A stretch of 34,392 bases of DNA, taken from positions 1-34,392 of the forward strand of contig CANQTD010000001.1 in the NCBI GenBank assembly GCA_947626685.1. The letters are read 5' to 3'. This document shows, piece by piece, positions 6,035 to 13,054 of the stretch. The translations under genes were made by a program, and so were the position numbers. The notes below the pieces were generated by a model. The model was not told the origin of the DNA. It saw only the letters and a program-made list of their open reading frames with translations, and made no database searches. The stretch is from an uncultured Clostridia bacterium. GTDB taxonomy: Bacteria; Bacillota; Clostridia; Christensenellales; Borkfalkiaceae. Each line of letters opens with the position of its first letter. Positions within the stretch are counted from its first letter, which is position 1.

Positions 6035-6868
6035 ATGCTTGATTTTCTCCCGGCAAGATTGTACGGCGCGCTCAGAAACGTCAATCTGAACCTGCTATAT
6101 GAAATGCGGATCCGCGCAGACAAGCCTCTCAGCGTCAATGTCGGAGGGAAATTTTCCTTTTTGGGCGAACGCGGCATGTGCGAAAAGGCCGCCGCGCTCT
6201 GCCCGACTTCCGCAGAGGTGGAACAGACCCTTCTCGCCGCATGCGGGTTTTCGCTCTATTCCGTAGAGAACCAGATCCGTCAGGGATTCGTCACCGCGTC
6301 AAGCGGGGAACGGATCGGGCTCGCGGGGACCGTCGTCTATGAGGGCGGGGCCGTCCACACCATCCGCGACGTCACCTCTCTCTGCGTGCGCATCCCGCAC
6401 GAGATCAAGGGGTGTGCGGAGGAGATCTACCGAAATTGTCTCGCGGATGGGGCATGTTCGCTCATCGTTCTCTCCCCGCCCGGCGAGGGAAAGACGACCA
6501 TCCTGCGCGATCTTTGCCGTCTGTTGAGCCTTCGGACAAATCTGAACATTCTCGTCTGCGACGAACGGGGGGAACTCGCCGCGGGAGACCTCGGCGGCAC
6601 TGCCGACGTCATCCGCTTCTCCGAAAAGGAGAACGCATTCACGGCGGGGATCCGCGCCATGCGCCCCGACGTCATCGTGACGGACGAACTCCTGCCGAAA
6701 GATTATGCCGCGGTGCGCCGCGCAACGGAGAGCGGGATCGCCGTGATCGCGTCCGCGCATCTCAAACGGTCGGAGGACGTTCCCGAAAAGTTGTTCGACT
6801 GCTATGTCTCTCTCGACGGATTGGGAAGGATCGGCACGATCTCGCGGAGGGCTCCCATATGTGGCTGA
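6035..6868 (+). CDS. spoIIIAA: Stage III sporulation protein AA (ATPase)
   Basis: Secretion-type ATPase on the mother-cell side of the SpoIIIA-SpoIIQ feeding-tube channel. The ATG at 6035 gives 277 residues and a family-like N-terminus (LPARLYGALRN...YEMRIRADKPL). An in-frame start at 5948 would add 29 low-complexity residues and is unlikely. Walker A is SPPGEGKTT (about 147-155), Walker B lies in NILVCDERGE, and the ARAMRPDVIVTDE-like segment is present. No Shine-Dalgarno precedes 6035; a sigma-E-like box ends 7 nt upstream, so a leaderless mRNA is likely. The stop overlaps spoIIIAB by 10 bp. Confidence 0.95.
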   Translation: MLDFLPARLYGALRNVNLNLLYEMRIRADKPLSVNVGGKFSFLGERGMCEKAAALCPTSAEVEQTLLAACGFSLYSVENQIRQGFVTASSGERIGLAGTVVYEGGAVHTIRDVTSLCVRIPHEIKGCAEEIYRNCLADGACSLIVLSPPGEGKTTILRDLCRLLSLRTNLNILVCDERGELAAGDLGGTADVIRFSEKENAFTAGIRAMRPDVIVTDELLPKDYAAVRRATESGIAVIASAHLKRSEDVPEKLFDCYVSLDGLGRIGTISRRAPICG

Positions 6869-7326
6869 AATTCATCCTGAGCGGGCTCATCATCGCTTTC
6901 TGCGTTGCGCTCGGCTATTTCGCGGCGGAAAAATACCGCGCGAGGAAGAAATTTTTTGCGGAGCTCTCCGCGCTCAACGAGGCGTATCTCAGCGAGCTTT
7001 CGTATGCCAAGAAGCCCATCGACGTCTTTTTGGAGGAGAGAAAGGGGAAGGGCGATTTCGCGAAATTGCTCCAAACTTTGCAGCGGCACGAGGCACCCTC
7101 CTTAAAGAATTTTCACCTCACGAAAGAGGAAGAGGCGGATTGCAGAGAATACTTTTCCATGCTCGGGCGGGGCGATTCCGCCTCCCAGCGCGCCTTTTTC
7201 TCCTCAAAGACATCCCTTCTCGCGGAGAAAAAACAAGCGGCGGAGAAGGAATCGCGGTCGCGCAGCGCGCTCTATCTCAAACTCGGCCTTCTCGCAGGGC
7301 TCGCCTTCGTCATTCTCATCGTATGA
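6859..7326 (+). CDS. spoIIIAB: Stage III sporulation protein AB
   Basis: Predicted component of the SpoIIIA complex, related to type II secretion GspF proteins. 155 residues: an N-terminal membrane helix (MWLKFILSGLIIAFCVALGYFAAEKYRARK), a helical cytoplasmic middle rich in charged residues, and a second helix at the C-terminus (LYLKLGLLAGLAFVILIV). This two-helix layout and the length fit SpoIIIAB. The start lies inside spoIIIAA and the stop overlaps spoIIIAC by 4 bp, so the operon is tightly coupled. Confidence 0.9.
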   Translation: MWLKFILSGLIIAFCVALGYFAAEKYRARKKFFAELSALNEAYLSELSYAKKPIDVFLEERKGKGDFAKLLQTLQRHEAPSLKNFHLTKEEEADCREYFSMLGRGDSASQRAFFSSKTSLLAEKKQAAEKESRSRSALYLKLGLLAGLAFVILIV

Positions 7327-7523
7327 TCGACATCTCCATCATCTTCAAACTTGCCGCCATCGGCATCATCATAACGGTCGTCTGCCAAGTCCTCAAAAAA
7401 TCCGACCGGGACGACGTCGCAACGGTGGTCTCCATCGTGGGGCTCGTCATCGCGCTCACGATCGCCGTCACGATGATCGGAGATCTGTTCAACGTCCTGC
7501 AAGAACTGTTCGGAGCGTATTAG
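7323..7523 (+). CDS. spoIIIAC: Stage III sporulation protein AC
   Basis: 66-residue membrane protein of the SpoIIIA channel with two hydrophobic helices (IIFKLAAIGIIITVVCQVL and VVSIVGLVIALTIAVTMIGDLF) separated by the charged KKSDRDD turn. This is the standard SpoIIIAC length and pattern, including the C-terminal NVLQELFGAY. The ATG overlaps the spoIIIAB stop (GTATGA), and spoIIIAD starts one base after its stop. Confidence 0.94.
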   Translation: MIDISIIFKLAAIGIIITVVCQVLKKSDRDDVATVVSIVGLVIALTIAVTMIGDLFNVLQELFGAY

Positions 7524-7524
7524 G

Positions 7525-7920
7525 ATGCAAATCTTCCAGCTCGTCGGGATCGCGTTCGTCACCGCCGTCGCCGCCATCATTCTGAAAGAGACAAAGCCCG
7601 AACTCGCGTTTGCCGTGATGATCGCGGGCAGCGTCATTCTGCTGCTATTCATTTTTGACTTGTTCAAATCGAGCGTCGGCATCTTTTCCGAGATCGCGTC
7701 CGCGACGGGGATCGAGGCGTCCTTCATCAAAATTCTTTTGAAGATGATCGGGATAGGGTATCTCGTGGAATTCAGCGCGGGGCTTCTCTCCGACTTCGGA
7801 CAGGCTTCGCTCGGGGACAAGCTCGTGCTTTGCGGAAAGATCGTCATCCTCATCCTCGCGCTTCCCATCCTGAGAAGCGTTTTGACGCTCATCATCGACC
7901 TGTTGGGGCTCATCCGATGA
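7525..7920 (+). CDS. spoIIIAD: Stage III sporulation protein AD
   Basis: 131-residue polytopic membrane protein of the SpoIIIA complex, homologous in part to SpoIIIAC. Four hydrophobic segments are visible. The characteristic stretch IEASFIKILLKMIGIGYLVEFSAGLLSDFGQASLGDKLVLCGKIVIL is well conserved with Bacillus and Clostridium SpoIIIAD. Its stop overlaps the spoIIIAE start in ATGA. Confidence 0.95.
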   Translation: MQIFQLVGIAFVTAVAAIILKETKPELAFAVMIAGSVILLLFIFDLFKSSVGIFSEIASATGIEASFIKILLKMIGIGYLVEFSAGLLSDFGQASLGDKLVLCGKIVILILALPILRSVLTLIIDLLGLIR

Positions 7921-9137
7921 GAGAGACCGAAAGATTGAAAAGAAAGAGGGCTGCGCAAAGGAAGATCTTTTTTGTTCTCCTTTCGATCTTTGCCGCGCTG
8001 CTTTTTCTCACAAAGACGGACAGGACAGACGCCCGCGCGCTCACGCCCGAAGAGGAGGCCGCGCTCGAGGAGCTCGACGAAACGGTCAAAGATCTCATCT
8101 CCACGCTCGACACGCGGGAACTGCAAGAATTTCTCGATTCGATGCGCGAGTTCGGCGGGATCTCCGTAAAGGATAAGCTCGCCTCGGTCATCTCGGGGGA
8201 TTATGCCCTCGACTACTCCTCGATCTTCTCTGCGGCGATCGGCCTCGTATGGGAAGAGGGGAGAACGATGCTCCCCGCCTTTGCCGCGATCCTCGCCGTC
8301 GCACTGCTCTGCGGGATCTTAAATTCCGCGAAAAACAGCTTTTTGCAGAGTACTACGTCAGACATAATACATTTTATATCCTATCTGTCGGTGGGCGCGG
8401 TCGTGTTCGCGTGCCTGCTCGGGGTGTTGCAAACGGGGCTTTCAGCGATCGCGAGCATGCAGAAGCAGATGGAGATCGTCTATCCCTTGCTCCTTACGCT
8501 CATGGCGGCGAGCGGGGGAAGCGTCTCGGTCGGGATCTACCGTCCCGCCGTCGCATTCATGAGCGGCGGCATCGCGGAACTGTTCACTTCCGTCGTCATT
8601 CCTTCGACGATCGTCGTGATCGTGCTTACGTTCGTCGGAAATCTCACGGACAACGTGCGCACGGGCAAACTTGCGGAGCTCTTTAAGAGCGTTTCGAAGT
8701 GGCTCATCGGGCTCACGCTCGGGTTGTTCAGCCTCTTTCTCACCGTACAGGGTATCGCCGCGGCACAGTACGACGGGCTCTCCCTGCGCGCGATCAAATA
8801 TGTGATCTCGGGCTCGGTGCCCATCGTGGGCGGCTTCCTCTCGGGGGGCGTGGAGCTCGTCGTCGCGGGGAGCGCGCTCATCAAAAACGCGCTCGGCGGG
8901 TTCGCCGTGTTCATTCTGATCGGAACCGTCCTGCGGCCGCTGCTGCTCTTCGCGGCCTTCCAGCTCTTTCTGCGGCTCGCGGCAGCCGTCACGGAGCCCG
9001 TCGGCGGGAAGATCTCCTCCTTCCTCGCCGCGCTCGCAAAGGACAGCGGATATTTTCTCGCCGCCCTTCTTTCGGTCGCCTTTTTATACTTCCTCACCGT
9101 GATCCTTCTGGTGAGTTCGACGGGAGCGATCTTCTGA
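7917..9137 (+). CDS. spoIIIAE: Stage III sporulation protein AE
   Basis: 406-residue polytopic membrane protein of the feeding-tube channel. An N-terminal signal-like helix (IFFVLLSIFAALLFL) is followed by a charged segment (TPEEEAALEELDETVKDLISTLDTRELQEFL) and about eight membrane helices, as in SpoIIIAE. The ATG at 7917 overlaps the spoIIIAD stop; an open frame back to 7830 is the shifted end of spoIIIAD. Residues 145-150 (STTSDI) are encoded by the exact 18-mer AGTACTACGTCAGACATA that also occurs in dxs. These codons (AGT, ACT, TCA, ATA) are unlike the GC-ending usage around them. Confidence 0.95.
   Translation: MRETERLKRKRAAQRKIFFVLLSIFAALLFLTKTDRTDARALTPEEEAALEELDETVKDLISTLDTRELQEFLDSMREFGGISVKDKLASVISGDYALDYSSIFSAAIGLVWEEGRTMLPAFAAILAVALLCGILNSAKNSFLQSTTSDIIHFISYLSVGAVVFACLLGVLQTGLSAIASMQKQMEIVYPLLLTLMAASGGSVSVGIYRPAVAFMSGGIAELFTSVVIPSTIVVIVLTFVGNLTDNVRTGKLAELFKSVSKWLIGLTLGLFSLFLTVQGIAAAQYDGLSLRAIKYVISGSVPIVGGFLSGGVELVVAGSALIKNALGGFAVFILIGTVLRPLLLFAAFQLFLRLAAAVTEPVGGKISSFLAALAKDSGYFLAALLSVAFLYFLTVILLVSSTGAIF
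8341..8369 (+). repeat. Dispersed motif copy 1 (inside spoIIIAE)
   Basis: 29-nt block TTTTGCAG + AGTACTACGTCAGACATA + ATA. The 18-nt core (8349-8366) is identical to copy 2 in dxs. The first 7 and last 9 nt are identical to copy 3 at 21452-21480. Copy 4 (27489-27517) shares GCAGAGTACT and GACATA at the same spacing. All copies are on the + strand. The nature of the element is unknown. Confidence 0.7.
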
Positions 9138-9595
9138 TGAAAGGATATATCCTGAGCATCGCCGGCATCATCCTCATCTCCGCGGTGGTCACGATCGTCG
9201 CGCCAAGCGGCAAGATGGGGAAATTCATCAAGGGCACTGCGGGGCTTTTCATCCTCATCGTGATGGTCTCTCCCGTCGCGGGATGGCTGAAAAACGGGAC
9301 GAAAGAACTTGCGCCCGGCGCGACGGCGGAAGTGGACGGGGATTATCTCGGGCGGTGCGCCGCGATGCTCGAAGAGCGGGACGAGGCGGCGATCGCGGCC
9401 TATATTTCGGAGGAATTCGGCTGTACGGCGCAGGTGGACGTCGAGCGGAGCGCGGAAGAGCTGTTCTCCCCCGAAAAAATCACGGTGAAACTCCCCGCGG
9501 ATGGAATAAACGGAGACGAGGCGCGTATACATATCATGACCCGCATCCGAGAGACGCTTTCGGCAAGGTACGGATGCGAGGTGGAGATCTCATGA
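9137..9595 (+). CDS. spoIIIAF: Stage III sporulation protein AF
   Basis: 152 residues with two N-terminal membrane helices (YILSIAGIILISAVVTIVAP and FIKGTAGLFILIVMVSPVAGWL) followed by a soluble domain that ends in the ring-building-like fold common to SpoIIIAF, -AG and -AH. Conserved GKMGKFIKGTAGLFIL fits the family. The ATG overlaps the spoIIIAE stop (CTGATGA) and its own stop overlaps the spoIIIAG ATG. Confidence 0.92.
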   Translation: MKGYILSIAGIILISAVVTIVAPSGKMGKFIKGTAGLFILIVMVSPVAGWLKNGTKELAPGATAEVDGDYLGRCAAMLEERDEAAIAAYISEEFGCTAQVDVERSAEELFSPEKITVKLPADGINGDEARIHIMTRIRETLSARYGCEVEIS

Positions 9596-9948
9596 CTGCG
9601 GAAAAGCTCAAGGAATTCTTCAAAAACAAAACCGTCCGCATCGTAATCATATGCGTGCTCGCGCTCGTTCTGCTCCTCGTCAGCTATTTTGTGTTCGCGA
9701 AGCGGGGGAAAGAGCAGGACGGGTATGCGCGGACGGAGCGGGAAGAGCGGCTCGTGCTCCTTCTCGAAAAGCTCGACGACGTGGACGGGGCGACCGTCAT
9801 GGTCACCGAAGAGGACGGGGTCCCCGTCAGCGCGATCGTCTTTTTCGAGGGCACGGACGGGCTTCTCGTGCGGATGCACATCCTCGAGATCTCGGCCGCC
9901 GCGCTCGGGATCGACAGGAGCAACGTGCACATCTACGCCTCGGCGTAA
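9592..9948 (+). CDS. spoIIIAG: Stage III sporulation protein AG, short form
   Basis: In well-studied species SpoIIIAG forms a large ring in the space between mother cell and forespore. Here there are only 118 residues, against roughly 200 or more in Bacillus. The N-terminal cytoplasmic tail and membrane helix (VRIVIICVLALVLLLVSYFVF) are kept, as are the ring-building motif (LEKLDDVDGATVMVTEEDG and VRMHILEISAAALGI). The variable middle region that forms the extra beta ring in Bacillus is missing. No frameshift is visible, so this looks like a genuine short form. A 12-bp sequence is duplicated in tandem across its stop (9941-9964). Confidence 0.88.
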   Translation: MTAEKLKEFFKNKTVRIVIICVLALVLLLVSYFVFAKRGKEQDGYARTEREERLVLLLEKLDDVDGATVMVTEEDGVPVSAIVFFEGTDGLLVRMHILEISAAALGIDRSNVHIYASA

Positions 9949-9989
9949 AACCCGGCGTAAAACCGAAAATTTGAAAAAGGAGATAGATT

Positions 9990-10478
9990 ATGTCAAACAC
10001 CAAGAAAATCGCACTTATGTCAACCCTTGTTCTTCTGCTCGCCGTCACCGCAATTTTCAACTTCGTACTTGCGGGCACGCGCGGAACCTCTAAGGTCGAT
10101 GGGAGCGCAAGCGTACAGGTCAACTATTTCACGTCATACCGCTCAGAGAGAAGTTCGAAGCGCAGCGAAGAGTTTCTCCAGCTCGACAGCGTGATCTCCG
10201 CATACGCGCAGGACAGCGAAGAATATGCCGCGGCAGTCGCCCGCAAGCAGGAGCTCGTCGAAGTCATGGAGGACGAACTCGTGCTCGAGAGCATCATCAA
10301 GGCGCTCGGTTTCTCGGACGCGGCGGTCTCCATCGGCGACCACGAGAATATCAATATCTTCATCAATTCCAACGAGCTCACCGAGGAAACGGTCACGAAG
10401 ATCTTCTATGCGATCGAAGTGGAGCACCAGATCCGCAACGGAAATATCATAATTATGCCCGTTTATGCGGAAAGTTAG
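9990..10478 (+). CDS. spoIIIAH: Stage III sporulation protein AH
   Basis: Mother-cell partner of forespore SpoIIQ in the zipper that joins the two membranes. 162 residues: one N-terminal membrane helix (IALMSTLVLLLAVTAIFNFVLA), then an extracytoplasmic YscJ/FliF-like domain ending in a helix-strand pattern (LVLESIIKALGFSDAAVSIGDHENINIFI...NIIIMPVY) typical of SpoIIIAH. A Shine-Dalgarno (AAAAAGGAG) precedes the ATG by about 8 nt, unlike the coupled starts earlier in the operon. It ends the operon; a separate promoter follows. Confidence 0.92.
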   Translation: MSNTKKIALMSTLVLLLAVTAIFNFVLAGTRGTSKVDGSASVQVNYFTSYRSERSSKRSEEFLQLDSVISAYAQDSEEYAAAVARKQELVEVMEDELVLESIIKALGFSDAAVSIGDHENINIFINSNELTEETVTKIFYAIEVEHQIRNGNIIIMPVYAES

Positions 10479-10487
10479 AGAAAAACG

Positions 10488-10516
10488 TTGTAAAATTCAA
10501 AATCATGTGCTATAAT
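10488..10516 (+). promoter_or_regulatory. Sigma-A promoter of the asp23-nusB block
   Basis: TTGTAA (10488-10493), 17-bp spacer, TATAAT (10511-10516), 9 bp after the spoIIIAH stop. The downstream ATG has a proper leader with AAAAGGAG, in contrast to the leaderless genes in this window. It separates housekeeping genes from the sporulation operon. Confidence 0.75.
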
Positions 10517-10538
10517 AGGACCGTAAAAGGAGTTTATT

Positions 10539-10922
10539 ATGGCAAGCATCAAATATAACCCCAACGGGCAAAAGGGAAAGATCACATACGGCACCGACAT
10601 CGTGAGCGGGATCGTCGTCCTGAGTTTGCAGGAGACGGAGGGCATCGAGCTTATTCCGTCCAAGAACAAGGGGATCAAGGTCAGTTTCGAGAAAGAGGGC
10701 GTCTTTGTGGATATTTCCGTGATCGCGCACTACGGTTACAGCGTGCCCGAGATCGCATACCGCATCCAGCAGACGATCAAGCAGATGGTCGAGTCGATGA
10801 CGAAGTTCAAGATCGCGCAGGTAGACGTCCATGTGCAGAGCGTCATCTTTCCGCAGACGGCTCCTTCCGCAGAACCTCCGCACGAGGACGCGGAAGAGGG
10901 GGACGAAAAAAAGAATAGCTGA
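10539..10922 (+). CDS. Asp23/Gls24 family protein (YqhY-like)
   Basis: 127 residues with the Asp23 (DUF322) domain: the N-terminal GKITYGTDIVSGIVVLSLQETEGIE and the YSVPEIAYRIQQTIKQMVESMT helix are diagnostic. The C-terminus is acidic and disordered. The B. subtilis homologue YqhY sits at the same place before nusB and has been linked to lipid/acetyl-CoA carboxylase homeostasis; that role is transferred, not shown here. accB/accC, which precede yqhY in Bacillus, are absent. Confidence 0.9.
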   Translation: MASIKYNPNGQKGKITYGTDIVSGIVVLSLQETEGIELIPSKNKGIKVSFEKEGVFVDISVIAHYGYSVPEIAYRIQQTIKQMVESMTKFKIAQVDVHVQSVIFPQTAPSAEPPHEDAEEGDEKKNS

Positions 10923-10928
10923 AAACGC

Positions 10929-10954
10929 CTCCCTTTCCCGTTCGGGAAGGGGAG
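10929..10954 (+). promoter_or_regulatory. Hairpin between asp23 and nusB
   Basis: Arms 10929-10940 and 10943-10954 pair over 12 bp with one G-T wobble. No T-tract follows, so it is not a standard terminator. It may be an RNA processing or stability element between two cotranscribed genes. Confidence 0.5.
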
Positions 10955-10973
10955 AATTGCGTAAGGAGAACTT

Positions 10974-11366
10974 ATGAGAAGCGATGCAAGAGAGGCTGCG
11001 TTCAAGGCGATTTTCGCAGAGCAGCTCGGAGGAGAGCTCGGAAAGGGCGCGCGCTCCGCACTGTACAGCCATGCAAAACTGAGCGATGAGGAAAAGGCGT
11101 TCGCGGAACGCCTTATTTCGGTCACCGAAGAGCACATCGGAGAGCTCACGGAGATCTTGGCCGCGCAGGTCACGCGGTTCGCCGAATACCGCATCTATGC
11201 CGCAGACAAGGCGATCCTTCTTCTCGCCCTCGCCGAGATCAAGTACTTCGACGAGATCCCGCCCGTCGTCTCCGTCAGCGAGGCGACGGCGTTGGCGCAG
11301 AAATATTCCACGGAAAAATCCGCGGACTTCGTAAACGGCGTGCTCGGGAGGATCATCAACGCATGA
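10974..11366 (+). CDS. nusB: Transcription antitermination factor NusB
   Basis: With S10 (NusE), NusB binds boxA RNA and supports rRNA antitermination. 130 residues, normal size, all-helical. The N-terminal SDAREAAFKAIFAEQLGG and the C-terminal signature DKAILLLALAEIKYFDEIPPVVSVSEATALAQKYS...FVNGVLGRI are clear. Shine-Dalgarno AAGGAG lies 7 nt upstream. The stop overlaps the folD ATG in ATGA. Confidence 0.95.
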   Translation: MRSDAREAAFKAIFAEQLGGELGKGARSALYSHAKLSDEEKAFAERLISVTEEHIGELTEILAAQVTRFAEYRIYAADKAILLLALAEIKYFDEIPPVVSVSEATALAQKYSTEKSADFVNGVLGRIINA

Positions 11367-12205
11367 CGGTCATCGACGGAAAACAGGTCGCCGCGCAGAT
11401 CCGCGCCGAACTCAAAGAGCGCGCCGCCGCATTCGAGGCAAAATACGCAAAGAAGATCGGGCTCGCCGTCGTCCATATCGGGGACGACCCCGCTTCCGAG
11501 GTCTATGTCCGCAACAAGGTCAAGGCCTGTGCGGAGGTCGGGATCTCTTCGTCCGTCTGCCGCCTTTCTTCCGGCGTTTCGCAGAGGGAGGCGGAGTCGC
11601 TCGTGGAAGGGCTCGCGGCCGACGGGGACGTCCACGGGATCCTCGTCCAGCTCCCGCTGCCCGCCCATCTTGACGAACGCGCGATCCTTGCAAAGATCCC
11701 CGTCAAAAAGGACGTGGACGGATTTTCCGCCGAGAATCTGGGGCGGCTCGTCCGCAACGAAGAGGGCTTTGCGGCATGCACGCCGCTCGGCGTCATGGAA
11801 CTTCTGTCCCGCTACGGCGTCCCCGTCTGCGGGAAGCGCGCCGTCGTGATCGGGCGGAGCAATATCGTCGGAAAACCGATGGCGGCCCTGCTCCTCAACG
11901 CGGACGCCACCGTGACCGTCTGCCATTCCCGCACCCAAAATCTCGGGGAGATATGCCGTGAAGCGGATATTCTCGTCTCTGCCGTCGGCCGCACGGGATT
12001 CGTGACCGCGGACATGGTGAAAGAGGGAGCGACGGTCATCGACGTCGGCATCAACCGCGAAAACGGAAAGCTCTGCGGCGACGTGGACTTTGCCGCTGTC
12101 TCCGAAAAAGCGGCGTTTATCACGCCCGTCCCGGGCGGCGTCGGGCCGATGACGGTCGCCATGCTTCTCAAAAATACGGTGACCGCGGCGGAGAGAAGCG
12201 TATGA
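11363..12205 (+). CDS. folD: Bifunctional methylenetetrahydrofolate dehydrogenase/cyclohydrolase
   Basis: Interconverts 5,10-methylene-THF and 10-formyl-THF with NADP, feeding purine and formyl-Met synthesis. 280 residues. Family signatures are VGDDPAS-like HIGDDPASEVYVRNKVKAC with the catalytic Lys region, GILVQLPLPAHLD, KDVDGF, and the Rossmann segment VVIGRSNIVGKPMAALLL, ending with PVPGGVGPMTVAMLL. It is coupled by ATGA overlaps to nusB upstream and ispA downstream, so there is no room for xseA/xseB, which often sit here. Confidence 0.96.
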   Translation: MTVIDGKQVAAQIRAELKERAAAFEAKYAKKIGLAVVHIGDDPASEVYVRNKVKACAEVGISSSVCRLSSGVSQREAESLVEGLAADGDVHGILVQLPLPAHLDERAILAKIPVKKDVDGFSAENLGRLVRNEEGFAACTPLGVMELLSRYGVPVCGKRAVVIGRSNIVGKPMAALLLNADATVTVCHSRTQNLGEICREADILVSAVGRTGFVTADMVKEGATVIDVGINRENGKLCGDVDFAAVSEKAAFITPVPGGVGPMTVAMLLKNTVTAAERSV

Positions 12206-13047
12206 ATTTCTCCGTCCGATACGAGCTGTACCGCGCCTTTTTCGAACGCGCGCTCACTGAGGCGTGCGAGGGGATGCGGCTGCGCCCCCCGATCCTCGCC
12301 GAAAGCATGAAATATTCCCTGCTCTCGGGCGGAAAACGCATCCGTCCGGTCCTTTTTTTGTCTGCGCTCGACGCGCTCGGCGCAGACTATGCAAAGGAGA
12401 CTCCGCTTGCCGTCGCGATCGAGTGCATCCACACCTATTCGCTCATCCACGACGATCTTCCCGCAATGGATAACGACGACTATCGCAGAGGACGGCTCTC
12501 CAATCATAAAATGTTCGGTGAGGGGAACGCGATCCTCGCGGGCGACGGATTGCTCTCCTACGCCTTCGACCTGCTCCTCAAAGAGGCGTCGCGCGGGGAG
12601 AGACATCTCAAAGCCGCGCAGGAACTCTCCGCAGCGGCGGGCGTTGCGGGCATGGTCGCGGGCCAATCCGCCGACCTTTGCGCAACGGCAAGCGGCGACG
12701 CGGAAACGCTCGCCTTCATCCACGCAAACAAAACGGGCCGCATGATCGCCGCGCCCCTCGTCATGGCGGGTATCCTCGCGGGCAGGCAGGCGGAGGAGCT
12801 GCGCGCCTTCGGGGAAAAGCTCGGCCTTCTGTTCCAGATCACGGACGATCTTCTCGACGCGCACGGAGCGGACGGGAAAGGGAACGAGGAGGGCAAACTC
12901 ACGGCGGTCAGCCTCTTCGGGCTTGAAAGCGCAGAGCGTCTTGCCGACGATCTCGCCGCAGAGTGTGCGGACATCTTAAAAAGGATGGAATTTGACGCGG
13001 CCTTCCTGCAAGGGGTCGTCGGGCTCGTAAGAGGGCGGAACAGTTGA
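12202..13047 (+). CDS. ispA: Polyprenyl (farnesyl/geranyl) diphosphate synthase
   Basis: Condenses isopentenyl diphosphate with allylic diphosphates to make short-chain prenyl diphosphates. 281 residues. First Asp-rich motif IHDDLPAMDNDDYRRG and second DDLLD are both intact, together with GGKRIRP and the GQSADL segment. The short DDxxxxD spacing and Tyr/Ser residues just before the first motif fit a bacterial farnesyl diphosphate synthase; chain length cannot be proven from sequence. It precedes dxs, so two isoprenoid steps are encoded together. Confidence 0.93.
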   Translation: MNFSVRYELYRAFFERALTEACEGMRLRPPILAESMKYSLLSGGKRIRPVLFLSALDALGADYAKETPLAVAIECIHTYSLIHDDLPAMDNDDYRRGRLSNHKMFGEGNAILAGDGLLSYAFDLLLKEASRGERHLKAAQELSAAAGVAGMVAGQSADLCATASGDAETLAFIHANKTGRMIAAPLVMAGILAGRQAEELRAFGEKLGLLFQITDDLLDAHGADGKGNEEGKLTAVSLFGLESAERLADDLAAECADILKRMEFDAAFLQGVVGLVRGRNS

Positions 13048-13054
13048 AGAAGTT

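Noticed and set aside
8341-8370. Dispersed motif copy 1 as an intragenic sigma-A promoter (TTGCAG-16-TAATAC)
   Set aside because: Copies 2 and 4 do not keep acceptable -35 or -10 boxes, and the most conserved part is the spacer, so promoter function is not the common denominator.
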